A DNA stretch of 64,000 bases from Lingula anatina (lineage: Eukaryota > Brachiopoda > Lingulata > Lingulida > Lingulidae): contig NW_019775772.1 of NCBI RefSeq assembly GCF_001039355.2, positions 91,042 to 155,041 of the forward strand, given 5' to 3'. The notes beneath the pieces were generated by a model, which did no database searches, was not told where the DNA came from, and saw only the letters and a program-made list of their open reading frames with translations. Below are positions 43,447 through 54,312 of this stretch, piece after piece. The first letter of the stretch is position 1. Each line of letters begins with the position of its first letter. The position numbers and the translations under genes were made by a program.

Positions 43447-44831
43447 TTTAAGGGTTGGGAAACAAATTCCCTGCAGTTTCATTTTTTTTAATGTAATTTA
43501 AACCTTAACTTTCTTTTAAGGTCCCCCTTTTCATTTCTGAAAGGTAATGTCCAAAAAAAATTTTTTTTCTTTAAACTTCCCAAAAAAAAAACAAATTTTC
43601 TTCATACTTTTCCCCCCCCCCCCCCCCCCACACCCACACACACACACACACACACACGCACATATTTTTTCCACCCTAGGAGATTCCAAGTCTGTGTTGT
43701 TTGAGGAGTGGAATGTATTCAGATTGTCTGGTACCCATGTGTTATATGACCTGTTTTTTTACTATTATCACACAAGACCTCAGACAAGGACAAAATAACA
43801 ATCTGCCACTACAGGCCTAAGGATAGAGACCGTCTAGACAGCTGTGAATATTAGCAATAATTACCTGCTGTACTGAGTGTACACTGGCTTTACATAAAAA
43901 CAGAGCAATACATTATAATTTAATAATAGACATGTTTTTTTTTGTTTGTTTTTAGGTGTGACATGAAAAATTGTCTTTGACTCTATATGTGTATATACAT
44001 GTACTAGATCTAAGTGTTTTTAAACTTGACTGGTAGGAAGTTGGTGCTGAAAATACAAAGAATTTCTGGAACATAAGAGATCATCCAAGGGAAACCTGTG
44101 ATCAGATAGTGTATGGTGACCACATGTGAGAAATAAAACATGCTCTATCTCTGTCTGCACATTAAGACAGCTCTTCACCAACAAAGAACTAGAAAAAATA
44201 TGACACTTTTACTCATGACTCATGCATGCACATGGCCACAACTTTCTCTTTCAATTATGTGCATCATTTATAATCTTTTTTTGATTAAGTATGAGCTAAC
44301 TTGTAGACAACACTTTGGTCAAAAATAAAAGTAAGAGAATGTAACCTTATGGATATAATTTTTTAGTACTTTGGTATATAGCATGCATGAATAAATTATC
44401 CTTGTATGCTGGACCCATACACAAGGACAAGACCGGGAAAAATCTGCCTACAAAGTCCATTCACTAGCTGTTATTAGCCACATAAAGAAAAATGTCCTTT
44501 CACTTTGGTGACAGTTTCTGTTTAGGTATATCCACTTTTCTTGTCTGTCAGATGTCAACAGGGTAGCTGAACTTTTTTGACAGGATTAGATCCTATATTT
44601 TAGACAACTCCTAGCTACGTAAGTGTGACCCTGTGTGACTTTTGACTGCTTGATAACAACTTGCTGGAACAAACAACCACAACCTATATAATTATATTCT
44701 GAGCTTACTGAAGTCATAAAACATGTCACTATAAAATGCTAGGTGTACAGTCATGCTAATGTAATGAGAATAATGATAAGAGTCAGATCAGGACAGCCAC
44801 AGTCCACAGAGAGTGCCCACTCTACGAGACC

Positions 44832-45083
44832 ATTCCCAGAGCCTATCGAACTAACTTTGGATCGATCTATCTCCAAGGGGATTCTTGCTAAATTGCTATC
44901 AATTTAAGCAGCTTAGATGTCTCGAACGCCCAATGAAGCTGTAAGAGGGTTATTAACTATCGTTTAGCAGATTCAGCTGCTAGTAGACGTGCCAAACATT
45001 TAAGCCATTTAAGTTAAAAGCAATTAAAGTAGAAAACCCTTGGAGATGGATCGATCCAGTTAGATCCATCTAGGCATGGGAAC
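44832..45083. mobile_element. MITE with long terminal inverted repeats
   Basis: About 250 bp. The first ~47 bases (TTCCCAGAGCC ... GATCTATCTCCAAGGG) pair with the inverse of the last ~47 (CCCTTGGAGATGGATCGATC ... GCATGGGAA) at roughly three quarters of positions, the inner part being the best match. No coding capacity. Confidence 0.65.
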
Positions 45084-45228
45084 CCAGTCTAAGTTTGCTT
45101 ACATCACTACATGCATAAAAACAAACAACAACAGTTGAGTCATACTGTGATATATATTTTAAATGAAATATAGAGCGGATAAAATATACATTGACAACCA
45201 GCCATCAACTATGTACAGGACTGTAGGC

Positions 45229-45374
45229 AGGGGGTGGGAGGTCTACTCAGATTGCAAATTTTTTCTACTGGTAGGTTATATGTTATTTCTCATGTTGGAT
45301 CAACTGCAGGGAAAAAAGACCCTTTTTTTCAGAAAAAAGTCCCACCACTACCACCCCACCCCTGGCTACAGGCT
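45229..45374. mobile_element. MITE of the GTAGCCAG family, inverted copy
   Basis: Ends in CTGGCTACAGGCT and starts with a decayed CTGTAGGCAG. The interior, read on the minus strand, shares TTTTTTCTGAAAAAAAGG and GTTGATCCAACATGAG with the related copies at 17.4 and 46.4 kb. Confidence 0.65.
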
Positions 45375-46349
45375 TATATCTACAATAATCCTGGACTGTC
45401 GTCTTGTTGAACACACACCCCTGTGTCCACTTTCATAATGCTATATATTGTGTAATACTTTCATTCTCTGGACTAATGTCATCTACAAGATAGTTTATCA
45501 AATCCATTCCTGTATAATTAAAACTTTCATGTAGGACCGAGAGGGAGAGGAGAGTGAAAATTCTTCTGAGTTGTTATAAAGAAAACCTGGAGAAAGAATG
45601 GTGGATTTATATACAGTAGATTGCAAGCCATATGCATTATGTGAACAGACAACTATGGCCTTTTAATAATTATCTATTGCATCACCATTCCCTCCCCCTT
45701 CCTTTCATCACTATCTACTCTGCTATCTCTCATTGTTACTCTATGTGCCTGCTGTGGTCAGAACCATATGACCATTGGCCAACATGGGTGGCTGAAATGT
45801 TTACTGAATGATATTTTAAACATTTACATCAATTTCAAACCACAACTCCCATCCTATCTTTTCTGCTGATGAAATGCAATCTAAATAAAGCTTCATAGAT
45901 GTTTATCTACTGTGGAGATATGGCTCATCTCTAAAATTTTCTGTTCATGCAAATATTCCATTTCAATCAAGAGCTGTACATCTTAATCACACTGCATGGT
46001 GTTTGTATTCAATGTCAAATGTTCTGATGTGCTGTGACAAAACCATATAACAGTCACCACAAACATATCAGAAAGATATATGGTGTACATAAATGCACAG
46101 TATATAGCATCAAGCAGTTTTATTCACACCAAATAGTTTTTCACATTCCTTTCCTGAGGTTTCTTTTTGATCTATTTCTTTCATATTATCTATCTAAGGA
46201 AATAGTTCTATGAAGACGAGAGAGCGACACATGCCACTAAATCTGTCTTAGTAACCATGGAGACCAAGCTGGTTTATCTTGATACATACCTATTTATCAT
46301 TTAAATGTGACCCAGGAATTGTTCATCGAAATATTGAAGTGACCATGCA

Positions 46350-46553
46350 GACCCGGTTACTAGCAATTTCAAAGGAGGGTTCCTTTTCTGAAAAACTTGA
46401 CCTTTTACCATAACCACCCCCTTAGTTGATCCAGCATGAGGAATGGCACAGAACCTTGGTCAAATTTTGATTCAACCCAGACCCCTTTTCTGACCAAAAA
46501 GGCAGTTATTTTGAACCAACTTCCCCACCCCCTTCCCCTTTGCCTACGGGCCT
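46350..46553. mobile_element. MITE of the GTAGCCAG family, longer copy
   Basis: Starts GACCCGGTTACTAGCAATTT and ends CCTACGGGCCT. It shares the CTTTTCTGAAAAA and GACCTTTTACCATAA segments with the element at 17448 and is about 50 bp longer. Confidence 0.7.
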
Positions 46554-47207
46554 ATGATGGTACAATTACATTTTTGCAAAATGTCTTTTAAAATTTCTTT
46601 GTTCACAAAATCAAAGTTTGTGTTTATAGGTTATTCTGGTATATGATTGTCAGAAATTTTCAAACTTTTTTGTAAGTAAAATTCAGTTGAAAATAATTTC
46701 CCCTGACTTAAGTAGTCTCATTGTTTACAAAGGGGTGGTCAGGGGCAGTCATTAAAGGCACAGGAGCAAGAACTGCCCTGGTCAGCCAAAGTTTATCAGT
46801 AATGGGTCATCTATCTTTGTCCTCAGGTTGAACCTTTAGTGACATTCACTTTTGATTCGGACACAACATATAAAAGAACCCCGGAAAGCTCTCAAAGTGC
46901 ATTCATTATAGTCCTGTGTGCATCAGACCAACCTTGGAGACTTGAAATGATTTATCTGACATCATCAAATGTATGTAAGGATGTATTCCCAGTTGTGACA
47001 ACTTAATTTATTGTGCACTATCTCTGAAGACCATGTGATAACAATTTATAACCATATCTAATATCTGTTAACCAGTACTTTGTCACTGTAACTGTCAACC
47101 AAGCCTACCCTCTACCAGGGTGGCAGATATCATGGGTAAATTTTCCAAAAGCCACCCTGTAACTTTTGGCCAGATTGAAGCAATTAAATCTGGTATAGAG
47201 TAAAACA

Positions 47208-47381
47208 AGGGTGCATCCAGCAATTTCAAAAGAGGTGTTCCTTAAAAAGTGGATCTTTTTACCATAGTGGCATAGAGCCTCAATAAAATTTTAACCCAGA
47301 GTGGACCTTTTCAAGACCAAAAGGGCTGCTCATGCACTTAATAACACTCCACCCCCCTCCAAACACACACCTACATGCCTG
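47208..47381. mobile_element. MITE of the GTAGCCAG family, decayed copy
   Basis: Begins GGGTGCATCCAGCAATTTC, includes AAAAAGTGGATCTTTTTACC, and ends near CCTACATGCCTG. Clearly the same family as the 17.4 and 46.4 kb copies but more diverged. Confidence 0.6.
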
Positions 47382-50300
47382 TTAAATCCATGTGATAAGA
47401 TTGGCTAAAAACTGTTTAATATCTGCTATAAGGAGTACTACTAAAAATTGGCAATGGAAGAAAGACCAGTCCTCATGTGTTTTTAGTTGGTGCAGGTAGA
47501 TGTGTTGATGTCCAAGAGTTCCCACTATAACTTAACTCTGTTGTGGATACAGCCAAGGACTAAAATATTAAAAACCTATTGAGAGACAAAAATTCTATCA
47601 CCTTTTTAACTGGGCAAGATATAAAATTCCTAAAGTCCATACATGTCTCTTATCACTTTATGTCAATACACTATGTGGGAGTGGATCCAATTTTGTCACT
47701 AAGAAAGCACTTAAATTTGACAGTTAACCTTTTGTGGTTTATAACCCACTACAGAAAGAAGTTTTCTTCCGCCGAAGGACACAAGGCACACCTCCTCGAC
47801 TAAAAAGGTAGTTCTTTTTTAGCATGCCCATATACAGTATACTGTCTGACGTCATATTACGGCCACGCCCTCTGTGCTCACCATATCCTCTGGTATGCCG
47901 TAAACAATAAAATATTGTTCCAGATTTTTTATTCAATGGGGACTGATCGTCACTGCACTGGAATTTGACTCTCTGATCCCCCGTGTGCAGTGCGCAAGTT
48001 TTGTTTAACAGCAACTTTTTTACTGTCTATTTGCCAAGAGTACGACACGACTGTTTGGTGATTAATGTACTTTTGACGTCTCATCTAAAAGTACGCATGC
48101 TCGCTATGTATAACAATATCAGTACCAGTCTACATTTTACCCTCGAAGATTTGAGTATCTTCATTCACTAGTTAAGTCCAATCTCAATATTGATATTATG
48201 GGATTTCAAACACTGAGATGTTTAGTTATTACGCTTCAATTGTACGCCCTGGATACGCACGACTAACCCCGTTCTTAACACGAGCGCGTATGTTTTGTCA
48301 GGAAAAGCAGTGATTTATAATTTGCTGTTAGGTTTAGCCCTAATTACGCAGCACAGTCTACAGAGAACCATGCTATCGATACGCCTGTACCGCTCTAAAT
48401 ATTGATCCGATTTGAAGAATAATGCCACTTATCCCTAACCTGCTTTTGACGGCCGGTGGTGTTAGTAATGCTTGCGTGTCGCTAGAGTAATAAAGCGGTA
48501 CCGGGCGCTGTGCGGCGTTGACTTATCTACCACCCGTAAATTACAACCTGTTGATCACCGTGCTACCTGCCAACGATACCACCAGTAACCGCTCGCATTC
48601 CTTCCGCGTTCATTGACAACGCCAATTTTTCTCAATTTTCTCAGAACCATGCTTTCAAGAGAATATTGAATTATACTTTGTAGTTTCCTCAGTGTAATTT
48701 CCAAGGTGTACCTACCTTTGAGCAAGTGTGTCAATCTCAGTGGAGTCGAGGATTGCTGGAGTAATGCAATATAACCACCGGCGTGTGAGAAGCAGGCGGG
48801 TCTCGTATTTGAACACAGCGAATGAGTCAACCTTCCTGGCGAGGCCGGCTTATTCAAATAGCTTGGAAATGGGGTCGCATAAATTTCCACTTCGTAACAT
48901 AACATGTCAGTCGTGCAGTCACATGACTTTCTCGAGTCGACACTGCGACATATAGTGTGGGATTGATACTGTTGCAAGGATCGACTATGTATTTTATCAA
49001 GTTCCGTAAACAAAGGTTAAAAATGTATAAACAATAATGGAATGTTGGGGCACCAGGGAAGGTCAAAAGCGAAGAGCTGTCACTGAGATGAGTGTCATTA
49101 TTCTTTTGAAGTGTGAGTGGGCTATTATATGTTTACTTTTTTTTCTAAACTGCCGGTTGAACGGAGCTGAAGTACTGGCCCGATTTTCCGCGCAGTCCTT
49201 AAAAAATAACCCTCAAACAAAAAGTTCGCCGAGAGACGTTTGTAACGTACGTTTGTCGTAAAATGAAAAAGTCATACTCTTCCTCTCAAATATTTTATTT
49301 CTACCACAATTAAACAGTGAGATTGTTATATTTTGAACTGTAGCCTACTAGGTGAAAATTGAACTATTTGCCAGTTTACCGTTTATTTCACTTTGACATA
49401 CTGAATCTGTCCATGCAATAAGATGCCTAATATATTTTTTCGAAGTCTAGTAAACGTATCAGCGTTCCCCATGTTCCACTATATTAAAAAATACAACTTA
49501 TAGTATGTATTTCGTATTAATTCTCAGATCAGTTCCTCATCAGCATCACCAATTTTCGCCCTCCTAGCAATCGTCGTCCAGAGTGCCTCTTTTTATATAA
49601 TAATAGATAAAATAAACTAATTAAATAACATAAAAATCCCATATGTAATAGATTAAGATAAAAGATTAACATTGCAGTTTCTGGAAGAATTCTTGATTTT
49701 ATTTTTCTTAAAAGGGATATTCATAAAGGCACTAGGTGTATTTTAATATTGACTGATTTTAGTCGCCCCCCCCCCCCCCCTCGCAGAACGCCTTAGTGGA
49801 AATCATATTTTCAGTTTGCATTGTTGCGCCGCAGTTTACTTGCTGCTCTACCGCAATTAAAAAAAAACCTTTGGATAAACACGAGATGTATGGATTTTTT
49901 ATTTATTTTTCTTCCTTTCTTTTTTTCTGTTTAATTCAGTGTCATTATGTCATTATGTTTTTGTGATAATAAGATATCAATCTATGTCAATTAATGTAAT
50001 AAGATAAAATACAATAATTACAATGAAAACGGATTCTGCCATTAGTTGGTCGATCAATAAACATATCATGAACACATTTCCTCCGTCCTGGTGACAATAC
50101 GATTTACGGTCTTTGGTTATAGGTTGAAATATTTGTAATTTACCTGATCCCTAAAATTTCTATTAAATTTTTTTAGATAAAGTGGCACGTGACAAATATT
50201 CCCATTTAAATGCCACAGCCGTATAAATGTGGCAATGAAGCACGGAAGTATAAACCTTTGAAATACTAATTTCCCAAAACCGGTTTGTTGAACAGATAGC

Positions 50301-50784
50301 TATTTTAGCTATAGTTCACAAATATTGTATTTGAAATGTACTGTTCTACTGAAAAAAAAATGTCCAATATGTTTTATTGCACGATTTAAAATAACAGCAT
50401 AGATTGGTGTTTCGTTTACAGATTTTTTTTGTTTAACTTAAGATTTGCAAAAAATAAGATAACTCTCTCTTTCTCTCCCTCTCTCTCTTTTTGACGGAAT
50501 ATATATTACAACTCGGTTAATCTAATAAAAACTGCATCATCGAGAACCAGAAATGAAATAATTACGCTTTATTTCACTTAATTGCAGTGCAAGTTGATAT
50601 GATCAATAAATATACATTATTATTATTATTATTATTATTATTTCTATAAAACTGGTTGGCAAATAGTCAAAAGAATGAAACAACCCATGTGAATGGATAA
50701 AAGAACAATATCTTAACTGCTTACTATTATCTTATTTGCGTTTGCAGTCATCGTATTCACAAGGTTTTATCATTATCCCGCGAT

Positions 50785-52068
50785 CTACCTGCTTGTCACA
50801 TTCGTCTTATTTTTCACTACTTTAGGAAACTGCATAGCCCGAGTTATTGCACTGATGTGCTTAATTCCTTGAACTTGAAAACCCGTCGTCTTCGGGCTCA
50901 TCAGTGAATCTCCAGTAGGTAATCTTTGTGCTTTCATCTTGATCTTTTTAGACATCCGAACTCCGTCGGTGAGCGCTTTTAAAGTCATTTTCTTAGGTTT
51001 AAACACCTGAGCGTCCTTAGAAGCCGGAGTGGGAATCCGGGGCGGTGCAGGGGGGTGGAAACTGCGGGCCACACGGTTGTACACCAAACCCTGTATGGAC
51101 TTCTTCCGTGAGAGCGGCCAGAATCTTTTACCGTCAGCGTCCACTAAGTTTTCCACAAATATGGCCCTGTCAGTCTTGTCGTAGTTGATGTAGACGCGGA
51201 CTGGAGAGGGGGTCGTTGAGAAGTAGTATCTGCCTGTCTCATCGTGACGACTTTTGTGACGGTTTTGCTGAGGATGTTTCCCCCGGGGTTGAGATATGTG
51301 GGGCAATCCAGCTGATTTGGACGGGTTGCTATGGTTATTACTTACTAGATGTCCATCTCTCATGTTCGACTTAGTTGCGCTGTGTTTCCGATGCTTTTTT
51401 GGAGTATATGTCTGTAAACTCCCCCTTGCGCAAGGTTCATTTGACGGTTGTTTCCGCAGTCGAAAATGTGTCGTCTGATGGTGACAGTCACGTGCATTTC
51501 CATCGTTTTTGTTGTCTGGAAATAGCTGTAAATTTTGGTTCCGCACATTTAGTTTGTACATTGAGTTTTGTTTATCGTCATCCTGAGAATTTTGAACCTT
51601 TCGCGCACAAGAATCTTTTCTTACGCGAACAGTCGGTAAAATAGAGTAATCCCTTGTTGTATAGTCATTGTGTGTTGCACTTCGCACAACGACAGCAGGT
51701 GCTTCAACTTGTTTAGATGGTGGTGCTTTTTTTACATCACCCGCTCGTTCTGCGAGTTTACCGCCTTGCCGGCCTTTAGGTTTATTCTTTGCTGACACTT
51801 GTTGTGAGGCATGCACAGAACTATCTACATGGTCGCGGGCATCATAGGACATCTTTATTTTCTTATGCACCCAATCTGCCGAATTTGCCTCTGCTGGGTA
51901 TTGTTTTACACGTCGCTCTTCCATGTCATCCTTATAAACCTCTTCTCGCAAAGCTTGAATCCCCTCGCGCACTTTTTGCAGATAGTTAAGAAATTGCTTA
52001 AAACTCAGATTGAAGACTATGTCCAAGTCTCTAAGGCGCGGTGTATCTGACCCGTTGTCAAGCTGCAT
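50785..52068 (-). CDS. Hypothetical basic, mostly disordered protein, 427 residues
   Basis: One long open frame in an AT-rich region where such length is unlikely by chance. I do not recognise a family. Residues ~10-60 are charged and likely helical (LSFKQFLNYLQKVREGIQAL). A long Lys/Arg/Ser/His/Asn-rich disordered part follows. Around residues 280-340 a more ordered stretch appears (VRVYINYDKTDRAIFVENLV, FWPLSRKKSIQGLVYNRVA). The C-terminus is strongly basic, with a second KKIKM motif echoing one near residue 70. A possible acceptor (TTAACAG) lies just upstream of the ATG, so a 5' non-coding exon is likely. The codons are GC-richer than the surroundings. A nuclear or nucleic-acid role would be a guess. 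Confidence 0.65.
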   Translation of the reverse strand: MQLDNGSDTPRLRDLDIVFNLSFKQFLNYLQKVREGIQALREEVYKDDMEERRVKQYPAEANSADWVHKKIKMSYDARDHVDSSVHASQQVSAKNKPKGRQGGKLAERAGDVKKAPPSKQVEAPAVVVRSATHNDYTTRDYSILPTVRVRKDSCARKVQNSQDDDKQNSMYKLNVRNQNLQLFPDNKNDGNARDCHHQTTHFRLRKQPSNEPCARGSLQTYTPKKHRKHSATKSNMRDGHLVSNNHSNPSKSAGLPHISQPRGKHPQQNRHKSRHDETGRYYFSTTPSPVRVYINYDKTDRAIFVENLVDADGKRFWPLSRKKSIQGLVYNRVARSFHPPAPPRIPTPASKDAQVFKPKKMTLKALTDGVRMSKKIKMKAQRLPTGDSLMSPKTTGFQVQGIKHISAITRAMQFPKVVKNKTNVTSR

Positions 52069-53032
52069 TAGATCTGGCTGCTGTTAACAATATCACAGAT
52101 TATTGTGAAACTCTTTAAAGGAATCTGAGTTCAATTTATACTCCTCACTTCATGTTCATCTTATATAACTGAGTATTTATCAGAGCTTTGTGCGTCTAGT
52201 ATTTTCTATTATGTCTATGCTCGTTATGTCCACGCTAATACCTTCAATATACCACTCTATTGCAAATTTGGCTAATAGTCGGCGCAGTCAGTCAATAATG
52301 GCTGCGAGGCACTTGTGGGGATTATCGGGATTATCCACTTAGGAACGGTAGTCCTTTCTGGTGGCAGTCCCCTGAGTGTACCTATTCATGTATCAACGGT
52401 GCTCGAGACGAACGCTGCACAGTGATATCCACTTCTATAGTCACCTTTTTTTTGGAATTTTGTCCTCGAACTTGTCGCAAGTGTATCGTGTTATACAAAT
52501 GTGACACAGTGTGCCTTGGGCAGTGAATCTGAGTTCTTAATAATTGGTTCGTTTCCGATTAGAATTGGCTAAGTGATACAATTTTAATCCCATATGTGCA
52601 TTTCTAATGAATTTACGTCTATTGAATTAACGCAGAAGTACATTGCTTCGCAAGTTTAATATTAGTGGCAATATAAAAAAAAATTCAAAAATATTTTTTG
52701 GCATTTTAAGTGCTTATTCATTCTACAATAGTTCTTTTCCTGCATTCTATTTTTTTTTTTCAAAATAGTTTTAGCATGGACTTCATTGAGCAATGTAAGT
52801 GAGTTTTCTGTACATTTGGGGACATTTCTTTGCTCTAAAAACACTGAACATCACGAAGGCAGCTACATGAAAGTCTTACTTGCCGCTCCTATCAGAATTT
52901 TTTTAAAATCGCACATCATTTGATTATCTTTCTTATGGCTGGCACAGTTATCCCAAGGTTACCTTACGTCTAGTATCGTGGGTCGTCATGTATTATATAT
53001 ATATACATGTTTAATCGTGTTCTGGTTTGCAG

Positions 53033-53353
53033 GTGGGTAATACTAATAAAGTCATTGATTACATTCTCAGTGTGCAGTCTTACTTTGCAGTATTTCTTCC
53101 TGAGGTGGCTTTCTTCTACATGGACGTCTACTTCGAGAACCGGGGTAATGAGCGAATTACCTCGTCAATTCCTGCAGAGATTCTGGATGTTCTATAGAAA
53201 ATCACTTTCTTTAATTTCCTGCATTACGAGCGTGGTATTCTTCACGCAGTGCACCACTGTGGTACAAAAGCGCCAGCTAATGAAAACCCACTGTTCATGA
53301 CTGCGCTAATATCTCGACATTTAAGCAATTTTCTCATTTTTAAAACGGAATAA
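53033..53353 (+). pseudogene. Exon-like frame with one in-frame stop
   Basis: After a good-looking acceptor (CTGGTTTGCAG, ending 53032) the frame runs 106 codons to TAA at 53351, interrupted only by TAG at 53195-53197. It codes protein-like segments (PEVAFFYMDVYFENRGNE, then HYERGILHAVHHCGTKAPAN). I do not recognise it. It may be a decayed exon or transposon remnant, or chance, since another frame here is also open. Confidence 0.3.
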
Positions 53354-53875
53354 ATCCCAAGGAAAAGGTAAAATGTCAAGGTGTTTATTAGTTTCCAATC
53401 CACCGAGAAAGCCCTGACAGATATGCTAATTTTCTATTGTGGCTTTAATTCCGTTTCGGTAAAATAATGGGCCTTTAGTGGGCAGTGATTAACTGAATGT
53501 TGACGTCACTTATTCCATTCCTCCGTAGTTGGGAATTAGGTCCTTTATATTCACTAAAGAGTAATAAAAACGAGCGTTTATTCACTTTAAAACATCTACC
53601 TTTCTACAGTAATCCTCCTTTCTTTGTTTTAATCGCGTCTACTTATCCAAAATCTAGTTCGAAATAAATTTACAAGATAAATGTATCTGCTTAAAACAGT
53701 TTTCCAGATAATTTTTCAGTTTTGAGAATGTTCACAGTTGAAGAATGAACGGATTTTTTTTTTGCCATTTATTGCTTCCTCTAGGACTGGTGCTAATTCA
53801 TATTGTGCTATTAACGTTTGTCTTTTTCTTTCCTTCATTTTTCTTTCTTTCATTTATTTATTCAGCTATGCAATT

Positions 53876-53877
<2 letters not shown>

Positions 53878-53923
<46 letters not shown>
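53878..53923. repeat. (ATT)n microsatellite
   Basis: Fifteen trinucleotide units. A shorter relative lies at about 50611-50641. Confidence 0.95.
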
Positions 53924-54109
53924 CATTAACGTGTAGTCGTTGAAAGGCACCTTTGTGAAAACCAAGTGGTGAAGAGAAGACCCTGGGTTTCATACAGACG
54001 CCAAAGATAAGACGCTTCTAACAGTATATCTACAGTATATTGTCAATGCTTTAATTCAGTTCAATTTATTTCTGTATTGGTTTCTGGTGCATATATTTTA
54101 CGGCCTTGT

Positions 54110-54312
54110 ACAACGTAATCCAATACTAGACAACCCAAGACAATTTAATACAAAACAATACAGTATAGTACACGACAGTACAGTGCAATGCAATGCAATA
54201 CAAGACAACACAGTATGTTCAATACAATACAACACAAATGCAATGCAATGCAATTCAGTGCTATTTAATACAATACAATACAATACAATACAATACAATA
54301 CAATACAATATC
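54110..54312. repeat. Pentanucleotide ATACA-type repeat tract
   Basis: Degenerate at the left and perfect (CAATA)n at 54263-54312. Confidence 0.9.

Larger units (their letters stand above)
41193..50784. other. 9.6-kb non-coding stretch upstream of transgelin
   Basis: It holds a (CT)n microsatellite at about 41826-41870, the gap at 43236-43446, four MITE-like elements (listed separately) and a short CT-rich run near 50464-50490. Part of it must be transgelin 5' UTR intron and promoter. Around 47.8-49.3 kb the sequence becomes richer in CpG, and a good minus-strand donor (CAAAG followed by GTAGGT, about 48711-48717) could close a non-coding first exon; this is only a guess. Confidence 0.45.

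Noticed and set aside
48555-49013. 152-codon open frame on the minus strand
   Set aside because: No recognisable domain and mixed composition; it sits in a CpG-richer, promoter-like stretch and other frames there are also open.
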